DNA of 64,000 bases from Gracilaria domingensis (GCA_022539475.1 VCMS01000227.1:1-64000); one strand, 5' to 3'. Counted from the stretch's first letter, positions 10,133 through 22,381 are shown. The notes: generated from the sequence alone by a model not told the origin. Numbers and translations are program-made.

Positions 10133-11640
10133 GTCCGCCCAGTTACCGTAAAGAAAGTGAGCTCAACAATAATGTGGTAACAGATTTAGTGTGAGCCACT
10201 TTAAACAGAGTTTCAGAGATGCAGTAAAAGTTAATAATTTGTCACTGTATTATTGAAAAGCTCTTCAAATTAGTGTTAAAAAGACAAAAAGTCATAGTCA
10301 CCCTATTAGGTGCACTGAAAACATGTTTTACTTATTTCTATCATCATAAAACGAAATGCATTCCTACTATAGAATGGAACTTTTCCCAAATTCACTTTTT
10401 CAATTAAAACTTTAATGGTGCGAACCTACATTATAAATTGCTTTTTTATATAATTTGGCCCATATTACTTATGTCTATAACTTATATAACGTGGTACTTA
10501 ATTTGTTGTGATCCACAGTATAACTGGTCCTCTTATTTCAAAAGTTTTTACCAAAAATAATGTAGCCTACTACACTTACGGTCACGAAGTGTGCAGAAGT
10601 AACCGCGTAAGCTCTTGATCAGCATAAAAGCGTACATCGCGTCGCAATATGGTCGTCACATGAACGGAGAGCCGCCGCTGTGCCCCTGTGTCGGGTTAGA
10701 TACTTTAGTTACCTACAATATTTTCTGCAATCTGTACCGTGCCCAGCGTAGCATCCTGCTTGAATTTTGCCTCTCCTTCAAACAGGATCAAACGCGATGG
10801 TTCTGGTTGGCAAATTCACCCCCTTACAAAGGCCTACGCGTGAGGAATTTTCGATTGAAACAGAGTTCCGAATGTTCTTACGTTTGTGACAGACCGGCAT
10901 GATGTATACTACTCAAGGGATACAGTGATACTCTAAATCAACTGGATTCTAGAGTCATCACTGATTTCTAATTCTTAGTGCGTAGTGCTCACAGCAGCCA
11001 TCTTATCGTTTCCTAAGCAGTGATTGCTAAGGTGGTACTTGTCATTGCTCACCAAACGTTCTCTGACTTTCGTTTGATTGCTCATTTCATATTATTCAAA
11101 TCAATTTGGTATATTTTAGTCATGCAGAAGAATGCGTTATCTGCCTCCAGGATTTACTAGAAAACGTCATCGAACTTGACGCATAACACGTCTTTCATTA
11201 TCCCCGTATTTCGCCCATGTCTCCCAAACGAAATTCCTATCGCAAAACTCGGTATGAAATAGTTAGAGGACGGAATGGTAGAAAAGTACTGAAAATTATA
11301 ACTCTGATCAGCAAATGCTGCTAGGTTTGCTCTCGCAAACCCATTGATACTAAAACGATGAAGCAAGCGCAGGATTATATTAATCACAAAAGCCGTTGCC
11401 GCTACAAAAATAGGTCTGAAGCGGATTTTTCGAAACGTAGGAACGAAACAAAATACGTAGGGAGCGTGGGCTAAGGAAAGAGGAAATGGAAAATAGGGAA
11501 GGTGAGAAGAAGAATAAGGATCAATCTGGAAGATCTACTACAGTTTGCGGAGAGTAATTGCTTTATATGTGGTTTCGTGTAGTATACTCTGCTGCCCGAA
11601 GTCTGCCCCCGATGCTTCTGATTCACTCTTACATCCTTTC
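10133..11640. other. AT-rich spacer, no feature seen
   Basis: About 1.5 kb of AT-rich sequence with stops in all frames. No tRNA, repeat or coding signature was found. Confidence 0.5.
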
Positions 11641-11684
11641 ACTTGCAATCGGTGTATTTGCACCCGCAGCCACACAAGACAGCT

Positions 11685-12301
11685 CAGATGCCGCCGCGAA
11701 AGCCCGCTAGCATGCCGGAGAGCTACTTGAACACGGTCCGTCTACGGAGCGTAGAGTCTCGTCGCACGATACGCGCAGGACACAATCCCCACCATGCCCG
11801 CAAGACTCTTGTTTTCTTCTTACGTCTGCCACACCTCCTACTTCTTTGCCCCCAAATCGTTCTACGCCGCGTGTCTTGGATTCTTCGACACCGTTATGGA
11901 AGCTGGCCCTGTCTGATCTCTCACTCGATGATGAATACGTCGCATCACCACCGGCTGTGTACCTGAGCATAGCGAATCCTCCTTATGAAGTTTCATTCTC
12001 TCATTCACCTTATGCATCTTACACTTCGCCGTACTATCAATCTAAACATTCTCCTGGAGCCGCTGCTGTGGCAGCCGCTCATCATTCCTTTCCACTTCCC
12101 TATAAGCCAGCTACGCGACATCAGCAATGGAGTCCGACACACTCTTTTAGAAAGAATCTGTACGAGGTCGAAGCTACCATGCTTTTTTCGTATCCTTCAT
12201 CGCACTCTCCTGATAGGTTTCATTTCGAATCTTCAGACGACCTCATTCTCATTTACTCCTCTTCACAAGCCATGCAATATCCAACACGCTTCTCTCCGTA
12301 G
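11685..12301 (+). pseudogene. Ser/Pro/Tyr-rich reading frames, possibly 5' part of the Tnp2 gene
   Basis: A frame from an ATG at 11685 (MPPRKPASMPESYLNTVRL) gives way to another that is open from about 11846 to 12301. The latter includes STPLWKLALSDLSLDDEYV and a Ser/His/Tyr-rich stretch. One frame change near 11820 would join them. Tnp2-type transposases commonly have variable, low-complexity N-terminal regions, and this lies on the same strand 0.8 kb upstream of a Tnp2 core. An N-terminal exon or fragment is therefore possible (inference). Nothing diagnostic is present. Confidence 0.3.
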
Positions 12302-13070
12302 AAGGACTCTCCTTCACTGCTATTCTCTTGTTTTAGACACTTGTACCAATGGCCATTCAAACTCCGGGTTGTCGTTGTTGAATACGAATTTAATCGGAGT
12401 GCATCACGGTCGCAATAGTGCAGTGTCGTCGAAAAGAGATGGGAAATCATTAGATGGTCGCCACTCAGCAGTAGCACGGACTCGTGTGGCAGGAAGTCCA
12501 CGACGGCAAACACTGCGAGTGAGTCCATATCTCGAACCATGAATGTGATCACTGAGCGTGTATCGAATCGTGGCGGCAATAGAGAAGAAGCAACGTTTAC
12601 TACGGGAAACAGCTCCATAAAACTTTCGTTATTCAATGATGTTGTGGGTCGTGCCCGGAAATTAAGAGGAACGAAATGTGTTTTATATTAACCACATCTT
12701 TGAAGAGTGCTAGGGTAAGTTCTTTGAGCTCATGATGTATCCATTCGTCACTTAATTGTGCCAAAAAGTTGTTTGCGTTTTGTAATGATACGCAAAGATT
12801 GGCTTTGATTGAACGATGTGCTCCACCGATTCCGTCTGTATCAGCTAATATGGATGATGCTCGTGCTGTATAACGAATGTTAGAATATCTTTCAATTTCT
12901 GAACAAGTAGATGCTGTTTGCAAAGCCCAAAGACAGAAAACATCCGGCTGTATAGAGCCCTCCAAAATTGAAGCATACAGTAGACTACACGCTTTGGAAG
13001 TTGATGCAACGAAGGCAGCGGAAACGTTTCTCGCCAAAGTTGTAGAGGCTTCTGAGGCGTCTATCTCTTA
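12253..13070 (-). other. Minus-strand candidate coding region upstream of Tnp2, unrecognised
   Basis: Two minus-strand frames follow each other. The first, open from about 13070 to 12633, includes CSEIERYSNIRYTARASSIL and HHELKELTLALFKDVV. The second, in another frame, extends from about 12670 to 12253 and includes VITFMVRDMDSLAVFAVVDF and HESVLLLSGDHLMISHLF. Both read like protein and could be exons of one gene or a frameshifted gene. No family is recognised. The placement, divergent from the downstream Tnp2 gene, parallels the divergent intron-bearing units upstream of the first transposase. Confidence 0.35.
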
Positions 13071-13142
13071 CAGATGCTAGTTTTTAGCGAGGGTCGTCCA
13101 GTAAATTTTTTGAAAAAATATCGAGATCAATTATTTTAAAAT

Positions 13143-16100
13143 TTGGAGATAATTGCTTGGGTCGTCCAGAATCGCTGTGCAGTAAATACTGGTGGGTTTT
13201 TCAATCGTGCTAGTTCTTTAGTCGAGGGCTACCTGAACGGTATTTCGCGAAGTCTAGGTTCATTTACCATTAAGGCGCACATTACACGATACCTTCTGCG
13301 GAATGATACCCTGCAACGCATGGAATACTGGTGCTAGTACAGATGATGCCCATTATGAAATCATACCGTTTTATTCGTATCTATTCTTCTACTTCAAGCA
13401 AAAATTCGGTAGAGTGATACTGGCATGGAAGCCTGAGGAGGAGATCTACGTTTTCCTCACACTGTCCTCCGACGGTTTTGATGTGTTCAAAGGTCGTAAT
13501 ACTAGTAGGTCAACATGGCCAATCATCTTTGTGGTACTGAACTTCAGTCCTGCCTTTCGCTTTCATGACTCGAATACATTGATCATCTCACTTGCGCCAG
13601 GTTCACATGACACGAACTTGTTTGACACTTCTTTGCAGCCAATTATCGCTGATCTACAACAGCTGGAGAACGGTATTCGTGTGCCATGTGGGGACGGAGC
13701 ACAGAGAATATTGAACGCGTTTGTATTGTTTGTAACAGCGGACTGGCCAGCAGCCAGTAAGCTCCTTCGAATGACAGGGCATAATGCTCAACATCGGTGT
13801 CGAAGATGCATGAAGAAGGCTCGAAGGGTGGGTAAAAGCTTGAAAATGCTACCTGAGCTGGGATCGAAGTACAGAAAGGAAGCAATGAAGGGAAATTTAG
13901 ACCGCGACAGACGCAAATGGATAGAATCAGAGTGTCTGGAGCGAAGGTCACACAAGGATGTGGTTGGGGTTGGGCATGCGCTTGAATCAGGAAGATCGAT
14001 TCAATCCCATGCCGATTTGGAGAAAGTGAGGAAATGGTCGGGAGTTAAGCGGCGACCAGAACTATCAAAGCTGTCAATTGATATTGTGAAAAGCACTCCA
14101 TACGACGTGATGCATCAATGGCTCCTTGGGTGGGTCAAGCACATTACATCTCTCTGCATTGGGTCGAACAAACAATGCATATCACGAAACTCTTCCTTTA
14201 TGTTGAGCCGTACAACTGTTAACGAAATTAATGCATCCTTGTCTGGCGGGTATCGGGGAGTTCCAGCGGAGTGGGGGAGGACACCGGAATCGTTTGAATA
14301 CATATCTGGATTCAAGGCAGAAGATGTAGTGCAAACCCAGGACGGGTGAAACACGCACAGGATTTCCGAAGTCCTGCTCCCTAGGGGATGGTAACTCGGT
14401 GGACGAGCCTCTGTGGACACCGAGGACCTGGGTGTAAGACTAGTAGTGTACTGAGAAAAACCTACAGAGGTGAATGCAGAAAGTCCAATACCAGGGGAAT
14501 CACCAGCCAAGAACGGTGTAGAAGCGAGGAATACCCGAAAAGGGGTGAGCCAGATACTCTGGAGGGAGGCGTAGCCCAAGAAACAAGGGAAAAAGGGATA
14601 CGTCCAAAGAGAAGACGCGAGCCGTGCACACGCAGGCAACAGGCCCGACGTCGGGGAAAAAGAGCAAGAAACAACCCAATACTGGGGCGGAGATCTGTCC
14701 TGCAATCAGGAATTAATAGAAATAGTAGACGTCAATACCACACGGTATATACAGATTCCTTAGGCGTCCCAAGGAGAGTACGCGTACTTATACCTCTTGA
14801 GGTGACCCTCCGGGCGGAGTAGTACACCGGCAAGGGCAGTAGCGCCTAGAGCCCACACTCAAGATGAGTCTCAAGTGCCCTCTGATCTGAGTGGCATTTC
14901 TCGAAAGAGAGGCTTGGTTTCTTTACCATCAGGTGGTGTTCAGCGGCCCCTGCACCTCTAAGTACCCCAGGTGCAGGGCCGGTGGACTGATTACAATAGT
15001 GCACACCCGTACGGGTGGTATACGTACGCGACCCCACTGTCAGGGTGCAGAAAATAAAGACAAACTAAAATATTCCCCAAAATACCCCACTTGTGCTCTA
15101 GCCATCCACCTCCACGCGTCCACGCCCGGGCAGGGGCCTTGGCTCACGCACGTCCCTCTACGGGTGCTAATTAAAATTAAATTAACCCACGGTTGAAGAC
15201 TCCCATAGGGGATGCACCTCATAATGTCAAGTGCCACGTGCACGGGCGCATCGCTCATGTATGAAGAGCTTCTTTGTCAAACACCCTCAGAATCGGGTTT
15301 GCTCCACAGAAGATTACAAGAATATTGCTCTCCACTATGGACCGATTTTGCTCCGTGGAGATGGTCTTGATATTCGGATAAGCAGACTCTGGTCTGCCCC
15401 TTCAAGGATTACGTTCAATCTTTTCGACACATGCCTCTCACATTCGAACTTAAGGGGGCTAACAGGTCTCCTGCAGGTAGCACACTCTCTTTTTGTCGAC
15501 ATATTTTACGTTAACGAGGAACACGCTTTCGGTCTAACTCCAGCGACACATGCTGTTCTTCATTTTCCGCAGATGTTGAGGGAATGTGGACCACTGCGAA
15601 ACGTGTCGCAGTTTATCGTCGAACGGGTTGCGGGAAGGCTGGGTGACTTGATGAATTCTACAAATCGTCCTGAGGCGAATTTGTTTCACAAGACGCATTG
15701 CTTGTTTGCACTTCGCGTGTGAAATGGGGGTTTCCCCAACAAGATGAATTCTGATGAAGGGGAAATACGCCTTGAACGTATGGACGTGAACAGCAGTCCT
15801 AGAGATGAAGGAAGGAGTGATGAAGCGGACGCTGTGCCCATGATCAGCGAGGATCTCTCCCCTTTACACAGCAAAATATTGTCCTCTGAATCAGAAAGTA
15901 GCCTAACAAAAGCTGGAGTTCTTCGTATGGCAGAGAGAGGGGTGATCGTGTGTGGCAAGGACCGGTACCGTCAAGCTCTTGATTACGCCCGTGGAGAGCT
16001 GCCAATAACGAGCTATGACCTCAAAGTCGTAAGCCTGCACTACTTTCCCAAAGCTCTGATTGTGAACGGTGGCGTAGAGGTTCAGTTTGAATGTCGTTCG

Positions 16101-16436
16101 GAATACCAGCGCAGAATGACACGGGATACTCAAAGCGCCAGGCAGAGATGTTGGGTTGCTGGCATTTTTGAGGAAGAGGAGGCTACAGAAGGAGCATTGT
16201 CCAGCAGTACCCAGGTTTTTTATGGTTGCATCGACGAGCTCTGGAGAGCGAAGGTGTCCTACCGTCGCCCTGGTGAGCGGCTAAGATACACTAGACTGTT
16301 GAAAATGGTGCGTGTGGACTGGATGTATGGCTTGAGGAAGGATCAGGTGAGTGGAGTGCCGTCCGTGGCGTTGTCGACGAGGTTGAGACGTGATAGTGTT
16401 CGTGATACGAAACGCACGGTGGAGAATGTGAAGTAA
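13143..16436 (+). pseudogene. Tnp2/Plavaka-like transposase gene, split by a solo LTR
   Basis: A second CACTA-clade transposase. The part at 13143-13337 includes LRNDTLQRMEYW, resembling the start of the Tnp2 domain. A frame change near 13320 leads to the frame 13303-14324. That frame contains LSSDGFDVFKG, then VVLNFSPAFRF, SLAPGSHDTNLF, and a Cys/His block (AQHRCRRCMKKA), followed by STPYDVMHQWLLG. The frame is cut inside a GFKAED stretch by an LTR at 14325-15308. Coding resumes at 15309 with EDYKNIALHYGPILL and runs through LTPATHAVLHFPQML. It has one in-frame TGA at 15720-15722, then a C-terminal part (FYGCIDELW, RYTRLLKMVRVDW) ending at 16436. Removing the LTR plus one target copy (989 bases) brings both halves into the same frame. 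The gene is dead as it stands. Confidence 0.8.
14325..15308 (-). mobile_element. Solo LTR (family B), minus orientation, TSD GAAGA
   Basis: The element begins TGTAGTGCAAACCC and ends GGGTTTGCTCCACA on the plus strand, near-perfect inverted termini. It is flanked by GAAGA at 14320-14324 and 15309-15313. It is clearly homologous, in reverse, to the LTR at 23602-24560: shared strings include CCTGATTGCAGGACAGAT, CCAGTATTGGGT and GACCTGGGTGTAA. No internal retroelement sequence is attached, so it is a solo LTR left by LTR-LTR recombination. Several CCC-loop-GGG short hairpins occur inside. Confidence 0.9.
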
Positions 16437-17027
16437 ATATCGGGTTCAATTGCGTTCTTTGACCATGGAGGAAGAAGACATTTTCTGGATCCGCTGATGT
16501 CAGAGCTGAGCGAAGCGGCGCATCTTGGTGGTTTAATTTGGTTATCAGTGACAAACGTGACAACGGAAGGTAAAAGAGAAGTGACAGCTTTGTGCCATCG
16601 ATTCGTCACCCATCACGTCACGTGGAAAATATCACCATGCCCGAAACAGTTTCGGGCATGGTGATATTTACTCGTGTCCATTATCGTAAAATATTTTCAA
16701 TATTTATTTTGCACAAAACGTTTTGTATACAGAAAAGTGTCAGTAAATCTTTCTGATTGTAATCGCGTATCTTTCGCGCATCTCTAGATGCAAATCAACC
16801 ATATCCTTCAGCATCACACCTGTATCTATCGCTATATCGTAGGTCACATCCAAGGAACAGAACCCGTATGTCAATGGCCTATCTCTCTGCATATCATTAG
16901 CACATATTTTTCATATCATCCCGGTATCTTTTGCGTATCCCATTAAAGCCCCCAAGGCCAATTTGGGATGCGATCAGCCGTATATCTCTCAGATATCCTT
17001 GGCTCATCTACATACCTCTCTGGGAGA
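16437..17027. other. Spacer with palindrome and ~55-bp spaced GTATC motifs
   Basis: This follows the Tnp2 C-terminus and ends at the broken integrase of the minus-strand Ty3 element. It contains a 43-base palindrome (16627-16669). It also contains five copies of a motif close to GTATCTNTCGCNTATC starting at about 16767, 16822, 16879, 16924 and 16980, that is, 45-57 bases apart. Such subterminal arrays are known at the ends of CACTA-clade elements, where they bind the accessory protein. Here that role is inference. No terminal CACTA string or target duplication was identified. Confidence 0.5.
16627..16669. repeat. 43-bp near-perfect palindrome
   Basis: Two perfect 21-base arms (AAATATCACCATGCCCGAAAC and complement) flank a single A. 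It lies 190 bases after the Tnp2 stop. It could be a transcript-ending hairpin, two fused transposon termini, or a protein binding site. It is too regular to be chance. Confidence 0.85.
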
Positions 17028-20000
17028 AGCGTACCGTAGCGTAACAATCCACCGCCATGGCGGGCCCGTAGAAGTCTCTCCTTAAGGTGAGGTACAACTT
17101 TCTTCCACCTGTGTGGCCACCTAACTTTGCGTAATGCGAAAGGTGTAGGATCCTCGTCTGCAACGAGTGTGGTATCACAACTTGTGGGTGTGACTCGACT
17201 GTCCTTACGAGGTAGCCGATGTCGTTGACCTCGAATGGGAGGGTGGCTCCACTGTTAAGTCGGGCACGGATCGCGATGCAGAACGGGTCTCCATGTTGTT
17301 CTCGGATCATTTCTTCCGGTGATACCGATACAAAATTTCCCGATAGGGGCTTTACAGCCTCGGATTTGCCTGCAACAAGCAGTTCATCAAACTCAGCGTT
17401 CATATTGTCCAAGCCATCTGGCCAGTCTTCAAGCCGCCACTCCGGGGGTTCCGGTTCATCATGGTCGACGACGAAGCAAGGAATGTCATCGTCCCCAAAG
17501 ACCAGAGTCTCCCCATTCGTGGGTAAACGCGACAGCGCCTCCGCCTGGGTGTTCAGGGTCCCTTTTTTGTATACGACGTAGAAGTCGAATTCCGCTAGGC
17601 AGAGCCTGCACCGCATAAGGCGGCCTGATGGGTCAGAGATATTCATCAAACACCTCAACGATGAATGATCCGTGTACACGGTGAAGGGCACACCTAGCAG
17701 ATAGGGACGGAGGGGGGATAATGCCCATACGACTGCAAGGCACTCCTTCTCCGAAACGGAGTAGTTCCGTTCATGAACGTTAAGCGAACGTGACCAGTAC
17801 CCTATAGGTTTTAGTTCTCCCTCGAGATTGGTTTGGAACGGCGCGCAGCCTACTTGGTAGTCGTTCGAGTCCATGTCCACGGAGAACGGCAATCCCGGTT
17901 TTGGTAACGATAGGATCGGTGCTGATTTAACAGCCTCCTTCAAGGGGTTGAACGCTTCCGCTTGTGCGAGCGTGAAGGGATCTAGTTTTGGTTGCTGAAA
18001 TTTTCGCATGAGAGCGTTAAGGGGAGCCGCAATGTCCGAAAAGTTCGTTACAAACCGTCTGTGGACGTTGACCAGCCCTAGGAAGGAGCGTAATTCCGTT
18101 TGAGCTCGCGGGTTCTTCGCCTCGGCCTGTGACTTGACGCGAGCTTCCTCGATCGTCAGCCGTCCTGGATGGATAATGCGTCCAATGTACCTGACGGTGT
18201 CGGTGAAGAATTCGTACTTCCTCAACTTGTGGGGTATTCCTGCATCACGCAGAGTGGTCATCACGTCCCTGACATGGGTGAGATGATCGTCCAGATTACT
18301 GGAAAACACGATGATATCGTCAAGGTAGACGAGACAGGTCTGCCACTTGAAGCGGCTCAACAAGATGTCGATGGCCCGCTGGAATGTAGCGGGCGCGTTG
18401 GTTAGGCCGAAAGGCATCCGCTTGAAGCGGTAGGAGCCCGAGTGGCACACGAACGCAGTCTTATCTCGGTCTTCCTCCATGACGGGGACTTGTCAATATC
18501 CCCAATTGGCATCGAACGCCGTGAACACGGTAGCGTCACCGAGCGAATTGATACACTCGTCCATACGAGGGATTGGGTAAGCGTCTTTTACCGTCACGGC
18601 ATTGAGCAGGCGATATTCGACACAGAACCTCCAGGTTCCGTCGGCCTTGAGAGCCAGTACCACTGGAGTTGCCCACGGCGATTGCGCGTGTTCGATGACA
18701 CCTGCCCTGAGCCTCTTGTCTACTTGGAACTGTTCTTCCTCCCGAGCCTTCGGTCCTGCCCTGTAAGGGAGTTGTGAGACCGGACGCGTGTTCGGTAACA
18801 AATCGATACGGTGTTCTGTTGCATTTATCTCTCCAAGAGAGCCATCCCACATTGGGATAAACTCCCGTAACATGTCTCTTAGACGTTCACGGTGCGACTC
18901 CGGTACATGACCGAGATCAAGTTCCTCGAGCGCCTTCAAGGGTTCAACCTTGTCGTAGCTCGTGGGCTTACGCTCTTCTGTTCCCGACACAGGGTTTGGA
19001 ACCGAGTCAGTCGGTTGCTTCTCCTTTGCGACCGTAGTGGTACTTGTGGAAGCGGCAGGAATTGCGACTCCCTCCCCCTCCTTAGATGAGGCGACGTTTT
19101 CTTTGGAGGTAACTAGTCCGAGAACATTTGCAGCCGTCATCTTCGTTGGAAGCATCGCGAGTGGGTGCCGTGTCACAGACCCAATGACCTGGTTCTTCAC
19201 CAGATACTGGGGGGTGCTGCCGAGAATGCCAACGAGTATCCGAAACGAAGTATCCGGTGTGACTTGCACAACACCACTCGCGACGGCGAGTTGGCACTTC
19301 TCGTACAAGCTAATAAGCGGTTGAATAACCCGAAGACGCTGTTGACGGGAATTAACTGACACCATTAATTGGGACTCAGGCGGGATACAGATCGACGCGG
19401 CGACGCGGAGCTTGGTAGACTCTCGCGACGCCGGTGCCGGGGTCTGCGCAGCAGGGAGTGGAACTTGCTTCCACGATGACCGCTTCAGCGGACGACGGAC
19501 GATCGGTACCGACGAACCATCGTCGAATTCTACACGCCTGAGGCGGGGCCTGATTGCATCGACAAACCTGTCGCAGTAATCGTAACCAAAAATGACTGGG
19601 GCAGCCAATTAACCACAAACGATGAAGTCGACCTTAACCACGGAAGTTCCCAAACGCACGACTAAGTCGATTGTCCCCATCGTTGTTAACGGGTTGGAAT
19701 TCGCCTCAGCGACATCAGGAAGCACGGTGCGGCGGATACGTTCCCGCAATTGCGCTGTGAGAAGGGACTCCACGATGAAGTTCGGACCTGCATCTGTGTC
19801 TAATACAGTCAGGCAACGCATCAAAAACTGGGGGCTCAGGCCAAGGTCAGCGTACACCTTATAGTTTCGCTTGGCCATCACCATGATTCGGTCCGGGATC
19901 TGGTTATTCCTTACCCGTATCCACGGTCGACGCAGAACACCGAGGTGTCCCGAATCCGCGTCTGCGGCGTCTTTCCTCGAGAGGACTCTCACCGAGGAGC

Positions 20001-20034
20001 GAGGCAATGACGCCTCGGGCGTCAAAAGCATCAA
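17028..20034 (-). pseudogene. pol: pol of truncated Ty3/gypsy element
   Basis: One frame carries protease, RT, RNase H and partial integrase, broken by two stops. The protease motif near 19800 reads LDTDAGPN, so the usual DTGA is altered to DTDA, which would kill the catalytic loop. A TAA at 19611-19609 follows VDFIVCG, and a TGA at 18495-18493 sits in FDANWGY-stop-QV, where a Trp is usual. RT shows MPFGLTNAPATFQ and VYLDDIIVFS. RNase H shows VDMDSNDYQVG and YTDHSSLR. Integrase ends after the HHCC-type region (LSHYAKLGGHTGG, LRRDFYGP) at CYATVR, beyond which sequence is unrelated. Both stops are explained by C-to-T type transitions (one on each strand). Confidence 0.9.
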
Positions 20035-20122
20035 CTCTGAGGACGTCTCTCCCGAAAGGGAGACTCCTTCGTTCAGTTTCCCTGAACTTCCGCCTGCGGC
20101 GGTTGCTCAGGTTCCTTGGCGA

Positions 20123-22288
20123 CTAGTGCTTGGCCTCGCTGGCCGCGGGGTCCCGCGCTAGCGATATGGGGTTCGGCAACAGGCCGAGGGTTTGGATGCA
20201 CAGGTGTTGGTTTGACATTCCGCTGCGGCGGTGGTGCTGCGACAGCGTGAGAGAAGTTTGTCTCGCACGCAAGTACGACGTCATAGGGAAGGTTTTCTTC
20301 TCCTCCAGAGTCAAAGCTTCATAGTTCACCGTGACCATAGGCATATCCCTCATTGAGAGGAGGCACTGCGGCCAGCTGTGACCATGCGTATAGCACAGGT
20401 GACAGATCGGCGTTGCCATTCCCGAACGCGGGGTACCATTCCGAGAATCGGTGAACCCTACCCTGGGGCGTGTGTCCTTCCATCCAGGCCGTTGAAAATG
20501 GGTTCTCCGTTTGCATACGGAATTCTTGGTTCGTTCAAACGGTTGGAATCTGCGTAAAGCAGCGCACCGTCCCGAGAGGTATCGAAAGAAGCATCCGTCG
20601 TCGACGGTAGTTCCGTAGTTCGAATGGAACTCAGGCCTTCCTGGGCCAACTGGACGTTGTCATAATCCTTTAGGGGGGCCTCGCTCGCTAGCAGCGACAA
20701 AGATGGGGAGCCAGTCTGCATCATCAACGCCTTGGCTGACTTCGACCTGGAAACAGGACCTCGTGCACGGAGTGCATCACCCTCCGCTCGAGCGTACTGG
20801 ACTAGCTCGAGGTAGGTAATCTTCCGCTTATCATCGCGTTAGCGGGCGACCAAGGTCTTGATGGCCGGGTCGAGGCCGTAGACGAACATCGTACAACGTT
20901 TCCCTGCGGGGTAGATATTACCACAACGGTGAAAAGCTTTGTTCAGGCGTACCGAGTAATCGGTTTCCGTCTCTCCAGACTTCTGACGGGTGTCCCGGAG
21001 TGCCAGGATGGTCTTGCCGGTCGCATCTTTGGTGGCGTACGAGCGCAGCAAGTACTGGACGGCTTCCGGCCAGCACGTAACCCCTCCTTCGGAGGCACGA
21101 GATAAGCCTCTTACAGAGTTCAACTGGTCTTCGGCCACTCCCCGTAAGAAGTACGGTAACGCATTGTAGGCCTGGCCTTCGTTCATCCCGAGAACATCGG
21201 GCTCCGCCACAAAACGGGCTAGAAAATCAAGCACCAGGACTGGGTCGTCTCCAGAAAATGTCTGGTTACGCAGTGAGAGCTGCATACGACGGATGCAGTC
21301 CTTCACCTTACCCGTCCCACAGGGTGTGCGATCCAACGAAAAATCCTCCAAACGGTAGTACTGGTATGAAAGTAACTTCCGATACATCGGGTTCGTCGGC
21401 TTCAGCTCCTTCAGCCCGGAGTGTTTCCGTCCCTTCGATCGGGTACGAACAACCCCTTGGGTGGCCGATGACCGCTTAGAGCGTGATGAGCGCCCTGCAC
21501 GACCATTGTCGGATGAGGAATCGGATGAATCCGAACTATCCGGAGAATCCGGTTTTGTCGTCTGACGAACTAGAGTGCGAGTCGGAGTACTGATTGTCCT
21601 CTTGGACCTTCCGCCTGCGGTGAGGTTTGTCCCGACCGGTATTCTTGTCGCCATGCGACACTTCAACCGGCTCCGCCGGAGTGACGAGTTCCGCGATAGC
21701 GGCCTTCTCCAACATCTCCAGACGGCTTCGAATCCGATCGAATCGGGTCTCAATTCATTCCACGAAGGCAGCGGGTCCCCCAATACATTCCAGCACGGAG
21801 TTGACATCGGACCGTAGGATACGGAGATCCTCTGCGACATCCTTCATAGGAAATGTGCGAACTTCCTCCCGGAGAGTCTGGACTTCTCCCGCAAGAGAAT
21901 CATCGGCTCCCATAACGGAATTGTGAGCAGCTCGCAGCATGCGACCCTGCTCTTCCAGGGCTGTACCCTGGGGGTTGTCAACCCTCTCCCGACGGGACTG
22001 AGACGCCTCTGCGGTAGCCTTGACCTGCTCGGCAGGAGCTGGTTCGGCAACGGCAGATGCCGGAGCATTCCCATCAGTGGGAGGGATCAACGGGGAAAAC
22101 GGAAGTGTCCCGCGCGCCGGTGGGTTAGACGTCCGCGAGGACGGTCTGTTACGCAGGGTAGATCTAGGGCGAACTGGTATCTTCGAAGGAGGCCGACAAT
22201 CCGTCGGATTACCACCGTTGGTGGAACGACTGCGGGTGATCGCAGGTTCCGCATCGGAGGGCTTCCGAGACATCGGTATCCAATCCAA
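20123..22288 (-). pseudogene. gag: gag of truncated Ty3/gypsy element
   Basis: The start at 22288 opens with a basic, Ser/Arg-rich region and a predicted helical stretch (LREEVRTFPMKDVAEDLRIL). A stop at 21755 and a frame change near 21560 interrupt it. The capsid-like part is in the next frame (LSLRNQTFSGDDPVLVLDFL and YIYPAGKRCTMFVYGLDP-like region, with NIYPAGKRC as read). A stop at 20839 follows. Near 20400-20360, again in another frame, a classical zinc knuckle CHLCYTHGHSWPQC (C-x2-C-x4-H-x4-C) marks nucleocapsid. The neighbouring complete element has lost the His of this motif. Confidence 0.8.
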
Positions 22289-22366
22289 CCGTTACACGGG
22301 AACTTCCAAAGGAAAACGAACCTCAAAAAGGTTACCCAAAAGTGCGTCAAACCTTCTGTCTTCTAA

Positions 22367-22378
22367 GTCGGGAGACCA
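22367..22378 (-). other. Primer-binding site of truncated Ty3 element
   Basis: On the minus strand TGGTCTCCCGAC lies three bases after the LTR end, the expected place for the tRNA primer site. The identical 12-mer lies at the same place in the complete element (25072-25083), so both families use the same tRNA primer. Confidence 0.8.
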
Positions 22379-22381
22379 CTT

